The notes under the pieces were generated by a model. That model saw nothing but the letters and a program-made list of their open reading frames with translations. It did not search any database and had not been told where the DNA came from. Positions 20,850 to 32,287 of a DNA stretch of 64,000 bases are shown in pieces. Numbering within the stretch: the stretch's first letter is position 1; each line of letters opens with the position of its first letter. Source of the stretch: Xenoacremonium recifei (taxonomy: Eukaryota; Ascomycota; Sordariomycetes; Hypocreales; Nectriaceae). Made by a program: the position numbers and the translations under genes. The DNA lies in NCBI GenBank assembly GCA_012184525.1, contig WOFQ01000056.1, positions 180,281 through 244,280 on the forward strand. The letters are read 5' to 3'.

Positions 20850-21917
20850 CTACAGCAGCGCAGCAAGGAGCGCCGCAGCAACAGCAACAAAGCCGCCGAC
20901 AGTGTGCCCGTTCTGGGCCGCACCGCCGGTGACCTGGACAACGGAGGCGGTGGGCGTCGCGTAGGCCGGGTGCGTGACGGTGCCGACGGCGTTGGTGGGC
21001 GACGGGCAGCCGGGGCCGGGGCAGTATCCCGGGGAGCCGGCGGCCGGAGTGGTGGTGTAGCCGGCGGGAGGGGGATAGACGGGCGTGGCCATGGGGGTGG
21101 TCCAGACGGGGGTCTCGCAGGGCGTCGACTCGGAGACCTTGGTCACCCAGGTCTTGGACTCCTCGCACGGGGTGGTGACAGCGGGAACAGTCTCCTCGCA
21201 GGGCGTGCTCTCGACAACATACGTCTCGGTCTCCTCGCAAGGAGTGGTGGGAGTGACGGTCTCCTCGCAGGAAGTCGACTCGACATACGTCTCAGTCTCC
21301 TCACAGGGCGTGGTCGTGGGCGTCACGGTCTCCTCGCAAGGCGTCGTGGTGCTGGTGACCTCCTCCTCGCAGGGAGTGGTGGTGGTGGTGGCAGCAGTCC
21401 AGGTGGTCTCCGCGGGAGGCAGATAGCCCTCAGAGGTGCTGGTGGCCACGGGAGGGGGCAGGTAGGCCTCGCTGGTAGGGGGCGCCTCATAGCCCGTGGT
21501 CACGGCCACAGGGCAGATGGTGGTCGTCTCGGGCACAACAACAGTGGTGACAGTTGGGTGGCGGTAGGGGCAGTCAGTCACCTCAGGGGCACAGCTCAAG
21601 ACGGTGCTGACATGCGTGGCCGTGACCGTCTTGGTGGTCCACACGTGCGGCGGCTGCGACGGATAGCTGGGCTGGCCCGGGTGCACGTAATGCCAGTGGT
21701 CATCGTCGTCGTTGTCACAGCCGTCCATGTCCACGCCATTGTGAGGAGGGTGCCAGACCGAGGTGCAGCCCTCAGGCGGCGAGCTGGTCGGGCCAACATC
21801 CACGTTGATGGGCAGGCTAATGCCCAGGGGAAGCTCGAAGTCGATGCCAAGGTGCAGCAGGGCATCGGCCGAGGCCATAAAGACCGGAGCCAGAGAGAGA
21901 GCAGAGAGGTACTTCAT
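20850..21917 (-). CDS. Secreted GPI-anchored Thr/Pro/Cys-rich cell-wall protein
   Basis: A single exon of 355 residues from the ATG at 21917 (an in-frame ATG 11 codons upstream looks like leader). Residues 1-19 are a signal peptide. A region with WHPPHNGVDMDGC and DNDDDDHWHY follows, then a long Thr- and Pro-rich stalk with about eight Cys-Glu-Glu repeats (TTPCEETVTPT type). The last ~20 residues are hydrophobic after a small-residue stretch (GGAAQNGHT), fitting a GPI signal. It is expected at the cell wall or plasma membrane, heavily O-mannosylated. Strong codon bias leaves an unusually long open frame on the opposite strand. Confidence 0.85.
   Translation of the reverse strand: MKYLSALSLAPVFMASADALLHLGIDFELPLGISLPINVDVGPTSSPPEGCTSVWHPPHNGVDMDGCDNDDDDHWHYVHPGQPSYPSQPPHVWTTKTVTATHVSTVLSCAPEVTDCPYRHPTVTTVVVPETTTICPVAVTTGYEAPPTSEAYLPPPVATSTSEGYLPPAETTWTAATTTTTPCEEEVTSTTTPCEETVTPTTTPCEETETYVESTSCEETVTPTTPCEETETYVVESTPCEETVPAVTTPCEESKTWVTKVSESTPCETPVWTTPMATPVYPPPAGYTTTPAAGSPGYCPGPGCPSPTNAVGTVTHPAYATPTASVVQVTGGAAQNGHTVGGFVAVAAALLAALL
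21110..21385 (-). repeat. In-gene tandem repeats encoding PCEET-type units
   Basis: Imperfect repeats based on acgccctgcgaggagac code for eight PCEE/SCEE/PCET-type units inside the GPI protein. Spacing varies from about 11 to 17 codons, which suggests gain and loss of units. Confidence 0.75.
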
Positions 21918-23044
21918 GGTGGTTGTGGTGGTTGGATTAAGGAGAGGCACGTCAAACGAGTGACTGAGGTCTGAAGGAGTGACTGAAGATGGAAAGCTTG
22001 ATGAGAAACGAACAAACTACCTCAACGGCGCGAACACCAAGGCCTTTTATCATCGTCTATACGAACATCGCCGACGATCAAGGAGGCCTTCATCACGAGG
22101 GCGAGACATCGCTCCCAGCAGCAATCTCAAGGGAGATGGAGCACGTCTCAGCACCCAAATGAAGCCCAGAGACACAGCGAGATGGACAATCCGCAAAGGC
22201 CATGCGCAAAACCAGCCCGCGATGCTTCCTTTTGGAGGTGAACCACCGTCTCGCAACCACCTCGGCCCAGGATCCTTTGCACATCATGTCTGAACCCTCA
22301 ATCTCACATCCCGTCCGCCAAGCCGGCGTCTCGGTCGGGGCGTGTCTGAGCCGGGAATACGAGGGCTATAAAAAAAGCAAACCCCCGATCTTGTCTCTCG
22401 CCGCGCGCCGTCCCTCGCGATCGCGCGAGATGGAAATAAGGTGTCCACCTCCCTTGCAGCGGCCCCCTGCTGCAGCGTTCAGCTCTAAGCTTCAGATTTG
22501 CTTTTTTAGCCCGCCTTTCTTTTTGTAAGCGCGCGGGGTTTCCCAGGCGAAGAGATGAGCGTGTCTGGGACTTGTCATATCTCGATTTGAGGAGCTGCAG
22601 GGCGGGCGTACATACGTGCATGTTGCTATTCCGGGAGGGGGTTATTGGAAGCGGGATGAGACGGGGGGGCTTGGCGATAGTTTGTATTGTGTGTGTTTTC
22701 TCTTTGCGCAATGAGACTTCTAGGACTTTTGTGGGATTTGCTTCTTCCTGTGGCTGATACTTGTGAGGTTCTGATCGGCTTGTTGATTAGTGCCTTGGCT
22801 GGTCCATCTCATCGTGATCGGTCAGGTCGTCAACTCCCAACAAGTCAACGAAACTTGGACGTAGGGCGTATTGCTCGAAGCGAGCAAACAACGCCATCCC
22901 TTGACTGTTCGCTAATTGCCTGTCGCACTCGTCAGCATGAGAAAAAGCAAGGCCTCTCGACACTGATCCCACTCACCCTTGTCGATCCGTGTGCACGCGT
23001 ATGATTCCCCTCCGTCGATCTCGTCAGGGCGCATCTCCTCCCCT
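21918..23044. other. Intergenic region with GPI gene promoter
   Basis: Upstream region of the GPI protein gene and 3' flank of the Yae1 gene. Frames of 60-140 codons on both strands overlap one another and lack family features. Confidence 0.4.
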
Positions 23045-23776
23045 TCACCAATCCAGCGGTGTCTTCCCGCTCGACGACACCGCCGCCGCCGCACTCCCCG
23101 CCACCGTCCCAACAGCCTCCTCAACCCTCAGCCCGCCCTCATCGTCCAAAATCCCCCTCTGGATCTTCCACCGCGCAACCACCTCGTCCACCACGCCCGT
23201 CCACTTCCTCACCAGCGGATGCGCCGCCGCCACATCCGCAAACACCACCTCCCCTTCCCCTCCCGCGACTTCAAACTTCCAGTTCCCGTCCTCGGCCCAA
23301 TACTCCGCCGCAAACACTCCCGCCGGGCTCAGCTCCTCCCGCGCCGTGGCCAGCAGCGCCGTGAGCTCCGTGTCTCCCGGCACCGCCTCGGCCACGCCCT
23401 CTAGCACGCCTAGCAATGCGCCCGCCCGTAGTCCGATGCTCGCACCGAGGCTGAACCCCTCGTCAAAGCCCGCTTGCAGACTGCGCTCCTTGGCTACTGT
23501 GATGCCCTCGCGGTAGCCTGCCGTGGTGTGCTCTGTCTCCAGCCGGCGCATGTCGGACGGGTGTGTGGACTCGTGGGCGGCAGGCGAGGAGCCAAAGACG
23601 TCGTCTAGGGCGTCATTGTTGGGGCTTTCGCCGTCCTCCTGGCGGTGCCCGTCGTGGCTTACTTCCATGAGGTGTGCAGCGTCTTCAGCCATGGGCTCAA
23701 CCGGCTGAAAGTGCATTGTGATAAGCGTCTGTAAGGCTTTGTAGGAGGGCGACAAAATACTTTGGAGATGCTCCAT
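23045..23776 (-). CDS. YAE1: Yae1-family protein
   Basis: A single exon of 243 residues. The central part carries the Yae1/Lto1 deca-GX3 pattern: AGYREGITVAKERSLQAGFDEGFSLGASIGLRAGALLG. In yeast Yae1 works with Lto1 to recruit the cytosolic Fe-S assembly machinery to the ABC protein Rli1, which is needed for ribosome maturation and recycling. The N-terminus is acidic, and the C-terminus is Ala- and Val-rich with a conserved-looking WKFEVAGGEGEVVF stretch. The first Met is at 23776; MHFQPVEPMAED at 23716 has a good start context and is an equally likely start. Confidence 0.85.
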   Translation of the reverse strand: MEHLQSILSPSYKALQTLITMHFQPVEPMAEDAAHLMEVSHDGHRQEDGESPNNDALDDVFGSSPAAHESTHPSDMRRLETEHTTAGYREGITVAKERSLQAGFDEGFSLGASIGLRAGALLGVLEGVAEAVPGDTELTALLATAREELSPAGVFAAEYWAEDGNWKFEVAGGEGEVVFADVAAAHPLVRKWTGVVDEVVARWKIQRGILDDEGGLRVEEAVGTVAGSAAAAVSSSGKTPLDW

Positions 23777-26700
23777 CGTGGTTGAGTTTTGCGCGGCTTA
23801 GTAATCGCATGCACTCTAACATGCGGATGCTCATTGACACATCTTGAACCTGTCCCGATGCGAATCACTGACGACTTGAGAGATTCTGATGAAGAGGTCC
23901 TTTTTTTATCATTACTAAAGGCCCTCTCATACTAACGTAGAATATTTGACCAAGGCTACGGACCAGCCCTTGACAAAGATCTCTAGTCTGCGCATTGTGA
24001 GCGATGACCTCAGTGACTGTCAACTAAACAGCAGTCTCACTCCCAACAAGCGCCCTTTTACGATAGACGTGAAGGTGGGTGCAACACAATGGAATGTTTA
24101 TCGGAAATCTATGATGCGTGCAGCATGCTGGGTCTCTTGATCCCGTGTGAAGCCATCACTTACTCCCAGGTTTTACCCTGCTTGACTCACCTTGCCCCAG
24201 ACGCGGGCACCTTACGCTGGTGTCTCTCACCTCACGCTGCCATGAACTCGCTTGACTCACAGTACATGATCTGGTGCTCAATTCTCGTCGTGAGGTGCGC
24301 CGCAGGTTCATCCGGTGTCTGGACACAATCGGCCAACCCCATTCTGCAGCCCTCCGGCACCAACCCCGGAGCCCTAAGCTCTAAGCCCTAATTGAGGCAC
24401 TCCCACCGAGCAAGAGGCTGTCAAGCTCAGATTCCAGTTCCGCTCGACCCACCGGCAAGTCCGGTCCGTCCCCCGCCCGTACGCCGGCGCCGTCTCCGGC
24501 GCCTCGGACGCGGCTCCCCGCCCCACTCGGGCCAGACTCCGGGGAAGCTGGCATTGCGTCCGGGGGGGTCATGTCGCTTGTCACCGCACACACTTTTGCC
24601 TTCCCCTTTGCGCCCGAGCTCAACAGCCCGCCGGAACCCCGAGCCACGTCGCTGGGTTCGCTTGAAACGGCGATCCCCGTGAAGGATTTGAGCAGCACTG
24701 GCTGAGCATGCCTTCCGTGGCCCGATATGTCGCGTGGCTGAGGCTTGCGTGAGGCTTGCGAGCCAGAGTGAGACAAAGATGGGAGGCACTTTGTGATATG
24801 TCGCGTGTGGCTACACCGTAGATAGAAGGCAGACGGCCGTCTTATTCGGAAGGATCCCCAAAGTGGATTAAGGACCGTCGACACGTGCGTTCACTGACTC
24901 GTCGACCTGTCGTGAGTACAGTGCTCGGGATTGCCTAGTGCATTGGCTCACAGATTGTGTGAGTCCCTCAAAACATCATTGTTGTTGTTGTTGTCATTGT
25001 CGTCAGTTCCGTCATCTTGTCATCTGGAACGAAATCTGCGACGACTCCCTCCTTCGTATTCGGGCCGCCACGGCTGGTTGCCGGTTAATGAGAGCTTGTT
25101 CGAATCCGCAAAACCGCGGGCTGAGATGCGGCATTGACACGACCATCGGCAGACAACAAAACACCCGACCCTTGCGCTCACCGTCTTTGTGGGCGATTCC
25201 CAGGCCAACGGCGACCCATGTGACATCCATCCTGTCCTATCGAAACATCCCGGAAGCGTCATCCGAAGATGATCTGCAACCACTTGAATTCCACCGTATA
25301 ATTGATGAGGCCGCGTTGCTGCCACGAGGACAGTGCTTGTGGGACGGTCCAGAGTTCAACCCTCTTCCGTTCCCACCAGTTGGCTTGGACAGCCGACGGG
25401 AAACAGTCCAGCATCTTCCTGGTCTGTATCGCTTGACCGGTATCGGGAACGGCGGATTCGCGGAAGGCTGGGAAGCTCTGGGGCCGTGCCAGGGCTCCCA
25501 GGACTTCAGGGCTGCCTCTAACGTGGTCCCGGGAAATGAGAGCGCTGGCTCGTGCGGCTTCATGCTTTTCTGGGCTGACGGCTCCCGGGAAAGGGGCTCG
25601 CCAACGTACCGTTTGCCTGGATGCCTATGACTAGGCCTGGTCTCCAGTGGTAGGGTGCCAGGGTGCCAGGGCTAGTCAGTCCCAACGTTCAGCTGCCCCC
25701 CAGCCCTCCAGGGATGCGGCTCTGGCTCCGCGGTCTGGTCTGTGTGCCAACGTCACCAACGGCTGGGCGTGTGACAGTGCCACTGCCGTTGCTGTACATA
25801 TGTACATGTGGTATGACATGGGATGACAAGCGCTTGCTTGCTCTCCTTCGTCCCGTCGTCGTTGAAGCGGTTTGTCCGTCGGCTCGTCTCTTGTTCGTCT
25901 TGTGTCGTGTTTCCCTTTTGTTCTCCCGTTCTTTTGTCGGTTTTATCCGTCTCTGGCATTGCTCTGACCCGGCTGAAGCATTCGTCCCGTTTGCGACACC
26001 GGCTGTCTGACCGAAGCTGGCGCTGGATGACTTGTCATTCGCCGCCCGTTACACCGAGAAAGACGACAACCGGCACCCCTGTCGTGTCGCTCACCGTGCC
26101 AGGTGGCTCTCACCCCCTTCTTCCGGGCTCCAGGTTTGTTGCGATAATCAAACCCATTGCTCTGGACACCTTTCTAGAACCGCGTTTAGAATAGGACTCC
26201 CCGGCAAACAGGCCAATCCGTGCCCTGGTCGCCTTCTGGCATCCCCACATACTTCGCATCCTCTCCCTTTCTCGTTTCTGCCCCTGGTCTATCAATCATC
26301 ATGACCGCCCACCTTGCTCTGCTTCACCTGCCATGTCGACAACACATGCTGTACTCACCTCGCCCTTCTTTGACGGTACAGGCCCTAAAAGACAAGTCTG
26401 GGCCCGTCTCTTTGTCCGCCCGCTGAGTCCCGTTCTCCCCGTGTCCACCCCCAACAATTTGCTGTCCACGGTTCCTTTCAGGCGGGCCGTCCGAGCTAAG
26501 AATCGGGAGGGAGAAAAACCAACGAAGCTCGACCCCCCTGCCGATCCTAGTACCGTGAAAAAAACAAGCACAGGGGGCTTGGATATCAGGGGTACCATTG
26601 CTGACCGCTCATGGGCAGACCGCAACATCGGTAGACCCAAAGCCACACGAGCGCGCGCGCGCGCAGACTGCAAAAAAAATTTAAGACAGCGTCCCCGTCT

Positions 26701-29700
26701 TCATTTTTCCTTTTCGTGACCCAAATCTTCAGATCCGAAAAAGAGCTGTGCTTGTTCCATGATCACCCGGTCTCGTCGTTCATTTCCAACTTGATCAACA
26801 CCATCATCCTCCCTGCACCCGTGTCGCGTCCACTCTCCCTTGACACCCACCACATCGTCAACCAGATATCCATCCTACCGTCGCAAAGGCCAACAAAGCT
26901 AGCATGGCGCGTGGACCATACGACACCACCGGCGTGATAAAGCCCAACGCACCGAAACCTCCCAAGCCAGGGAAGAAGCGCGACGACTCCTGCCGATCGT
27001 GAAGCAGTGGTCATGGGGGCTTCGGCCCCTTCATGCAGGTCGTGGTGAGCGGCGTAGGTCGGTAAGTCTTGTTCCCACGCACTGGCTGGCTCCTTTCGAT
27101 TCAAAGACCTGTCCGCTAACTGCCACGCGACCTATAGCCAGCTCTTATAATGCGTTTCACGTCGACCGAGTTATGATCTCGACCGCCGACTGGGATCGGA
27201 GGCTTCGCGGTGTTCCGGGTGTTGTAATTCTGGGAAAACTTTCTGTGCGGATTTCGGGACGGTTTGGGAAAAAGAAAAAATAGACAGGATATTGGGCTTT
27301 GGAGTTATTTGAAACCCACAAGAGGCGGGAAGCAACCGGTATAGATTCGACCATACACATGAACCCTGGACTCCAGATAATACTATTATTAGCAGCGCAA
27401 GCTGTATCTGCAGATGACCTGGCTGTTTCGAGTAGGACCATGATCGTGAGTTGACTGTAAAGGGTGGACAAGCGTAAGATCAGGAAATATCGACGTCTGG
27501 AGAAGTAACATCGGAAATCGAGAAGGCGGCGGTCGGTATCGTGTAATTGTTCATGTGAAGACGGATCTTGAATGGAGCAGACGTTCGGCCTAGCTGTTAG
27601 TCCCATCGTATGTAAACATGAACTGGTAGAACGATCGATTTGGTGGAGACGGCTGGAGGAGGAAGTGGGATCCAGCCCACCGGAACCAATTGCCAACTGC
27701 CGGCGCAGTGCAGTGAGGAATAGCGTTTGTCTGATCGTTTGCAAAGTTCTGGAGATGGTGTTCTGAGATGAGATCTTTGTGGGGCAGGCACTTGTCCAGC
27801 TACCGTCAACGTTGTTGGCGGATCAGATGCATCTCGAGTTGGTTGGAGCTTTGGCCGCCGCGGATGCATTAAGTAGGGATCTGGATATCGATAGAGATCT
27901 GGGTAAGTGGCGAGAAAAGCGGACATTAAATCGGTCGTCGTTAGTTGATGGAGCCGCATGATGGAGATGAGCCAAGAGAATGAAGACTGTAGAGGATGGG
28001 GGAAAGGGGGATGAAGGAGAAGAAATGAACAAGACCGGCAGAAATGGCTGGTCGTGATAACAAGGGCAGTCACGAGTGTACCACCGGACGGCAAGTTTGG
28101 GAAGGCGCCTCTGACTGCATACCCGCTGCAGTAGCCGCGATGGAACCCCGCCAGAATCATCTAAAAGCCTCACTTGAGGGAAATCCATGAGGTGATAAGC
28201 TTTGTCCGGAGTTTGCTTGCTGCTTGTCCTGTATGCTGCTTCCTGGTATGGGCTGCAACGACGGAGAGGTTAGACGGTGGCTATCCCATCACAGTAGCAA
28301 GGGAGCTAGGTGCTGGTTATAGCACGTATGCGATGGCTGACGAGGTACGGGAGGGCGGGGAAGCTGCCTGCACACGAGGTAAAGAGGTGGGGGAAAACGA
28401 GCACCCGGTCACAAATTATGAGAATGAAGTGCACAACAGAAGTCTCTCAATTGGAAGATGATGGACGCAAGGAGGATGAGGAGGAGAGGCTTCCTCAGCT
28501 TAGCAATGTGTGATGCTTTATATGGCTTCCCCGGATTTCGAGTGGGGGTGGGGAAATGCGTGGGATGAGTTGCATCTCGAGTCCGATAGCAGTTAATGGC
28601 ACGCTCTCTCCATGTCCAAGCGCTGTGCGGCTTGCCTGGGCGCCATTCCTCCTGCCGGTCTATCGATATATCACTCAAGATGCGCCGTGGCTTAATCTGG
28701 ACAGTCGATAGTCTGGTCTAGCATGGGAGTATGGCTTGCTGTAAACGGACGATGCTACCCAGCCCCAACAAACAACAAGGGTCGATGATGGAGGTTTGCG
28801 AGTGAGACCACAAGTCACAAACTGCTCTAGAAGAGGATCATAACTTAAGCCAAGGGCACGTGAGCTTGTGCAACCTGCAATGCCGTGCCCTCGTCTGGTG
28901 GCAGGAGTTGAGGTGGAAGGCGTCTTCGGTCTCTCCTGCCCACCTCAGCCAGCGAACAAGTCCCGTGACGGCTTTGTCCATGCCCTCCTACATGCGTCTG
29001 CACCTTTCCCCAACAAACGCTGAACATTCCGAATACGCACAGCTCTCACGAACAAGAACCTCTTCATGCCTCTGGTCAACAACGCCACTGGCTCTTCTTG
29101 TTTGCTGCCGAGACAGATCCGGTGTTGTCATTGCGGTGTGGCTTTCCGGAATGGGCTGATGCTGCGACGGCCCTGGTCGCGATCGTATCACGGCCTCACA
29201 GTGAGTCCCTCAAGTCGGCATATGGCCTGGAATTGCGCCCAGTGACAGCGTCTTGCAGATTAGGGACCCTTCAAGTCTTACCGCCAGGTCGACTCGGCCC
29301 TTCAAGACGCTGCACCGCCTTCATCCCTAGGCCCGAATATTCTTAGACTGTCTGGTCCCCTGAGTTCTCCCACACGCAACGAGCCGAACCAGACAAACCG
29401 GTGGCTTTTCCTCAAACCTCAAACAGGAAGTTCTCCACCCGATGAGCTGTCGTGGAAAGCATTGGCTGGCAGGATGAAGGGGGCCTTTTTCTGCGCTTTG
29501 TTGGTGCTGAGCTTTCGAGGACCCTCACTGACCGGGGATAGCTTCAGCGGCCAAACGAGACCCCTGTTCGTCTTCGGTTGATCCCGCCTCGAAAGACCAG
29601 CCAGCAATCTCCATTGCAATTAATCGTCGCCACGGCACCGAAATGCGCATTTCACTGCACCAACCTCCCCCAGGTCTGTCCCGCCTCTTCCTAGCTCAGT

Positions 29701-30345
29701 CTCGGTCAATGCTGAGGATGTTTTCCTTCAGTGTTTCTAGCCTCGCCAACCCCTTTTACGGACAATGGATCTGGTAGTTCGCTCCTCTTGTACAAGGCCC
29801 GCAGAAGCGGGATGCAACCCCTCGTCGCCGGCTACGCAACCCATTGGTTCAACCTCCTCAATCCCGCCTCTGGCCGGGCACTATTGGACCCTCGCAGGCC
29901 AACTCAGACAACGCAGCACTGGCGGTGACGATGGCTCCCTGTCAACTACGGAGCAAAGCCTCGCACACCGCCAGAACCAGCCTTGACGAGGCCCGCAGCG
30001 CTCCTCGGTTTTTGCTAGCAAACCCCAGTCACGAAGCCCTCACGAAGTCGAGTTGAAGCGCGTCGGGGGGTCAAAGCCCCGGCCGCAATGAGTCCGCTTT
30101 GCTGCACCTACATACATAACTGGGTTGCTGCTTCGCACCCTCGTGAACTCTGAATCTGTTTCTGTTGTTCCCTGGATCCTGTCAAGACGCACATCCAAGG
30201 CTCTGTCTGCAGCCGAACCAGCCTATGGCTGCTCAAGGACCATCATTGTCTCGTCTTCTCTTACCTTCCTCACCTTCCATGAATTCACCACCATTGTGGG
30301 CTAACAGCTCACTGTGAGAACCCAACAACCTTCCGTAACGCCATC
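23777..30345. other. 6.5-kb interval without a convincing protein gene
   Basis: Many frames of 60-230 codons occur, but none shows a family motif, a consistent splice pattern or compositional support. Base composition is not AT-rich and I see no transposon ends or RIP-like bias. The plus strand has pyrimidine-rich stretches (25850-25960, 26330-26480), a tgt triplet run at 24980-24997, an alternating cg run near 26650 and one good intron-like signal at 27062-27136. Possible contents are long untranslated leaders, noncoding RNA or lineage-specific genes. Confidence 0.4.
26904..27283 (+). other. Possible spliced short transcript or small ORF
   Basis: ATG at 26904 opens a 32-codon frame (MARGPYDTTGVIKP...) behind a plausible leader. 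Downstream a strong donor (G|GTAAGTC at about 27062) and a branch-like gctaac with a CTATAG acceptor near 27136 define a likely 75-nt intron. I could not join the pieces into one longer frame, so this may be a noncoding or short-peptide transcript. Confidence 0.25.
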
Positions 30346-32287
30346 ATGGCTGTCGAGAGCCTCTTCGCCTCTCTAAGCTGGCCCGAGGCTGCCTGCCTCA
30401 TCGTGGGCATCTCGGTCCTCTTCGTCCTCCAACTCGTGGTCCAGCGGCTCTGGCTTAGTCCCTTGGCTCATATTCCAGGACCCAGGCTGGCTGCCTTGAC
30501 TCAATACTACGAGCTCTACTACGACCTCGTCCTCGGCGACCAGTATACTTTCAAGATACTTGATATGCATGAGAAGTATGGTCCTATTGTCCGCATCAAC
30601 CCATGGGAAGTCCACGTTGCGGATCCAGACTTCTTCTCCGAGGTCTACACAAAGCCCAACAAATGTCGAGAGAACTGGACGTTCTTCAATCAGCAGGTGA
30701 GCACGCGACAGTCTCCGTATTAGTCGAATGCTAGCTAACATCTCGTCTTAGTTTGGTGCACCACGTTCGTTCCCCTTCATCCGAGTGACAAGTACTTCAA
30801 GACTAACACATAGCAGAGAGCGCTCCTGCGACCACTGACCGCAACTCCTCCAAGTCGCGGCGTAGCGCGCTGAACCCTTTCTTTTCAACTCAAACCGTAC
30901 GCAACTTGCAGCCGGTTATTGAGGAGCGAGTGGATGCTCTGTTGGCAGCATTTGCAAACTATGCCTCGGTGTCCTACGGTCAGCCTCTCGATGTCATGTA
31001 TCCCTTTTCTGCCTTCACCAATGGTATGTCTGCGTTCTCTTAAATACATAGAGTTACTAACGTCTCATAGACGTAATAAACGAGTATGCGTTTGATCGCA
31101 ATGACCACCTGAGTACGTCTTTTTGGGTGTCCCTCCAGTCTTGTGTTCGTTAACTGACTAGATTGCAGTTGAGAGATCGGACTTTGGTGCTGAAGTCACC
31201 AACAACCTGCTTACGGGCACCCAGATGGCACCCTTTGCTCAACATGTTAACTGGGTGCTGACGCTTGTCAATGCTCTTCCGGAATCACTCTGTGGCCGTT
31301 GCGTTCCTGGTACGTGAGCACCAACCAAGTCGTGATAGCCAATCAAACTGACTTGTTACAGAATGGGGTGGCTTCCTCAAGATGAAGGATGATATCCTTG
31401 AGCAGATTCACGGCATCCAAGCTTCCCAAAATGGCGACAAGTGGATGAATGACAACAACGACTCAATCATCTTCCATGAACTGCCATCAACCAAAGCTCT
31501 CCCGGGCCTCGATAAGACCTCTGCTAAGCTAGCCCAGGAGGCTCAAATGCTCGTCCAAGGTGGCACTCTGACCACGTCGTGGGCTCTCTCGCTTGCGACT
31601 TTCCACCTTCTCAACCGCCCTTCTAGTCTTCAGAAGCTCCGAGACGAGCTCTTCGAGGCCATCCCCAACCCTGACGAGGTTGTTCCACTAGCGCAACTCG
31701 AGAAGCTCCCATATCTCCGGGGCGTCGTCAAGGAGGCCCTCCGTCTTAGCATCGGAACCAGCAGCCGCCTAGCTCGCGTGGCACCGGATGAGACTCTTAT
31801 CTACCATGACCGGGAGAGCAACAAAAAATGGTATCTCCCGCCGGGCTCGGTCGTTGGCATGAGCCCCTACCAGACGGTCATGGACGAGTCCATCTTCTAT
31901 GATGCCCGAGGCTTTCACCCAGAGCGCTGGGTAGAGGATGGCGACCGTTTGGAGAAGTACCTGACCATCTTCTGTGCTGGCAGTCGTGTCTGTCTGGGCA
32001 TGGCGTTGGCGCATGCGGAGGTGTACCTTATGATCGCTAAGATGTTCCGACGATGGGGTAGCGGAGGTGTCGTGTTTGGCAGCGAAGAGGGAGATATCAG
32101 AGAAGGCGATACCGGATATCTCAGAATCTACGAGACGAGGGTCCGCGATTGCGAAATGGCGGCTGATGACTTTCTCCCGATCCCATACAAGGTATGTTCT
32201 GCTCAGCCCAATTGGAGAAGGCACACAGGAGAATCTAACGACGCATAGGGTTCTGAGGGTCTTCGATTTGTGTTTGAAGCTTGCTGA
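30346..32287 (+). CDS. Cytochrome P450 monooxygenase (trichodiene oxygenase/CYP58-like)
   Basis: Seven exons (30346-30696, 30752-30764, 30817-31023, 31071-31112, 31169-31309, 31362-32191, 32249-32287) give 540 residues. An N-terminal membrane anchor (about residues 14-36) precedes the proline hinge HIPGPRLAAL. The I-helix region is MLVQGGTLTTSW, ExxR is EALR (376-379), PERW is at 438-441, and the haem loop FCAGSRVCLG has its Cys ligand at 462. RINPWEVHVADPDF and FFSTQTVRNLQP match fungal trichodiene-oxygenase-like P450s, usually of secondary metabolism at the ER. Exon 2 is only 13 nt; the next exon may start at 30814 or 30817, adding one residue. The last exon codes 12 residues and the stop. 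No other biosynthetic gene is adjacent. Confidence 0.9.

Noticed and set aside
24381..24884. Minus-strand frame of 167 codons
   Set aside because: Low-complexity Gly/Ala/Arg/Ser composition from a local GC-rich patch; no family cue.
25090..25110. B-box-like GTTCGAATCC suggesting a tRNA
   Set aside because: The surrounding sequence does not fold into a cloverleaf and no A box or T-run terminator is placed correctly.
24938..25630. Plus-strand frame of 230 codons
   Set aside because: Starts in a tgt triplet run giving poly-Cys, shows no domain, and its opposite strand is also open in places.
27157..28160. Two overlapping minus-strand frames of about 190 codons
   Set aside because: They overlap in different frames, lack a shared splice model and have no recognisable domain.
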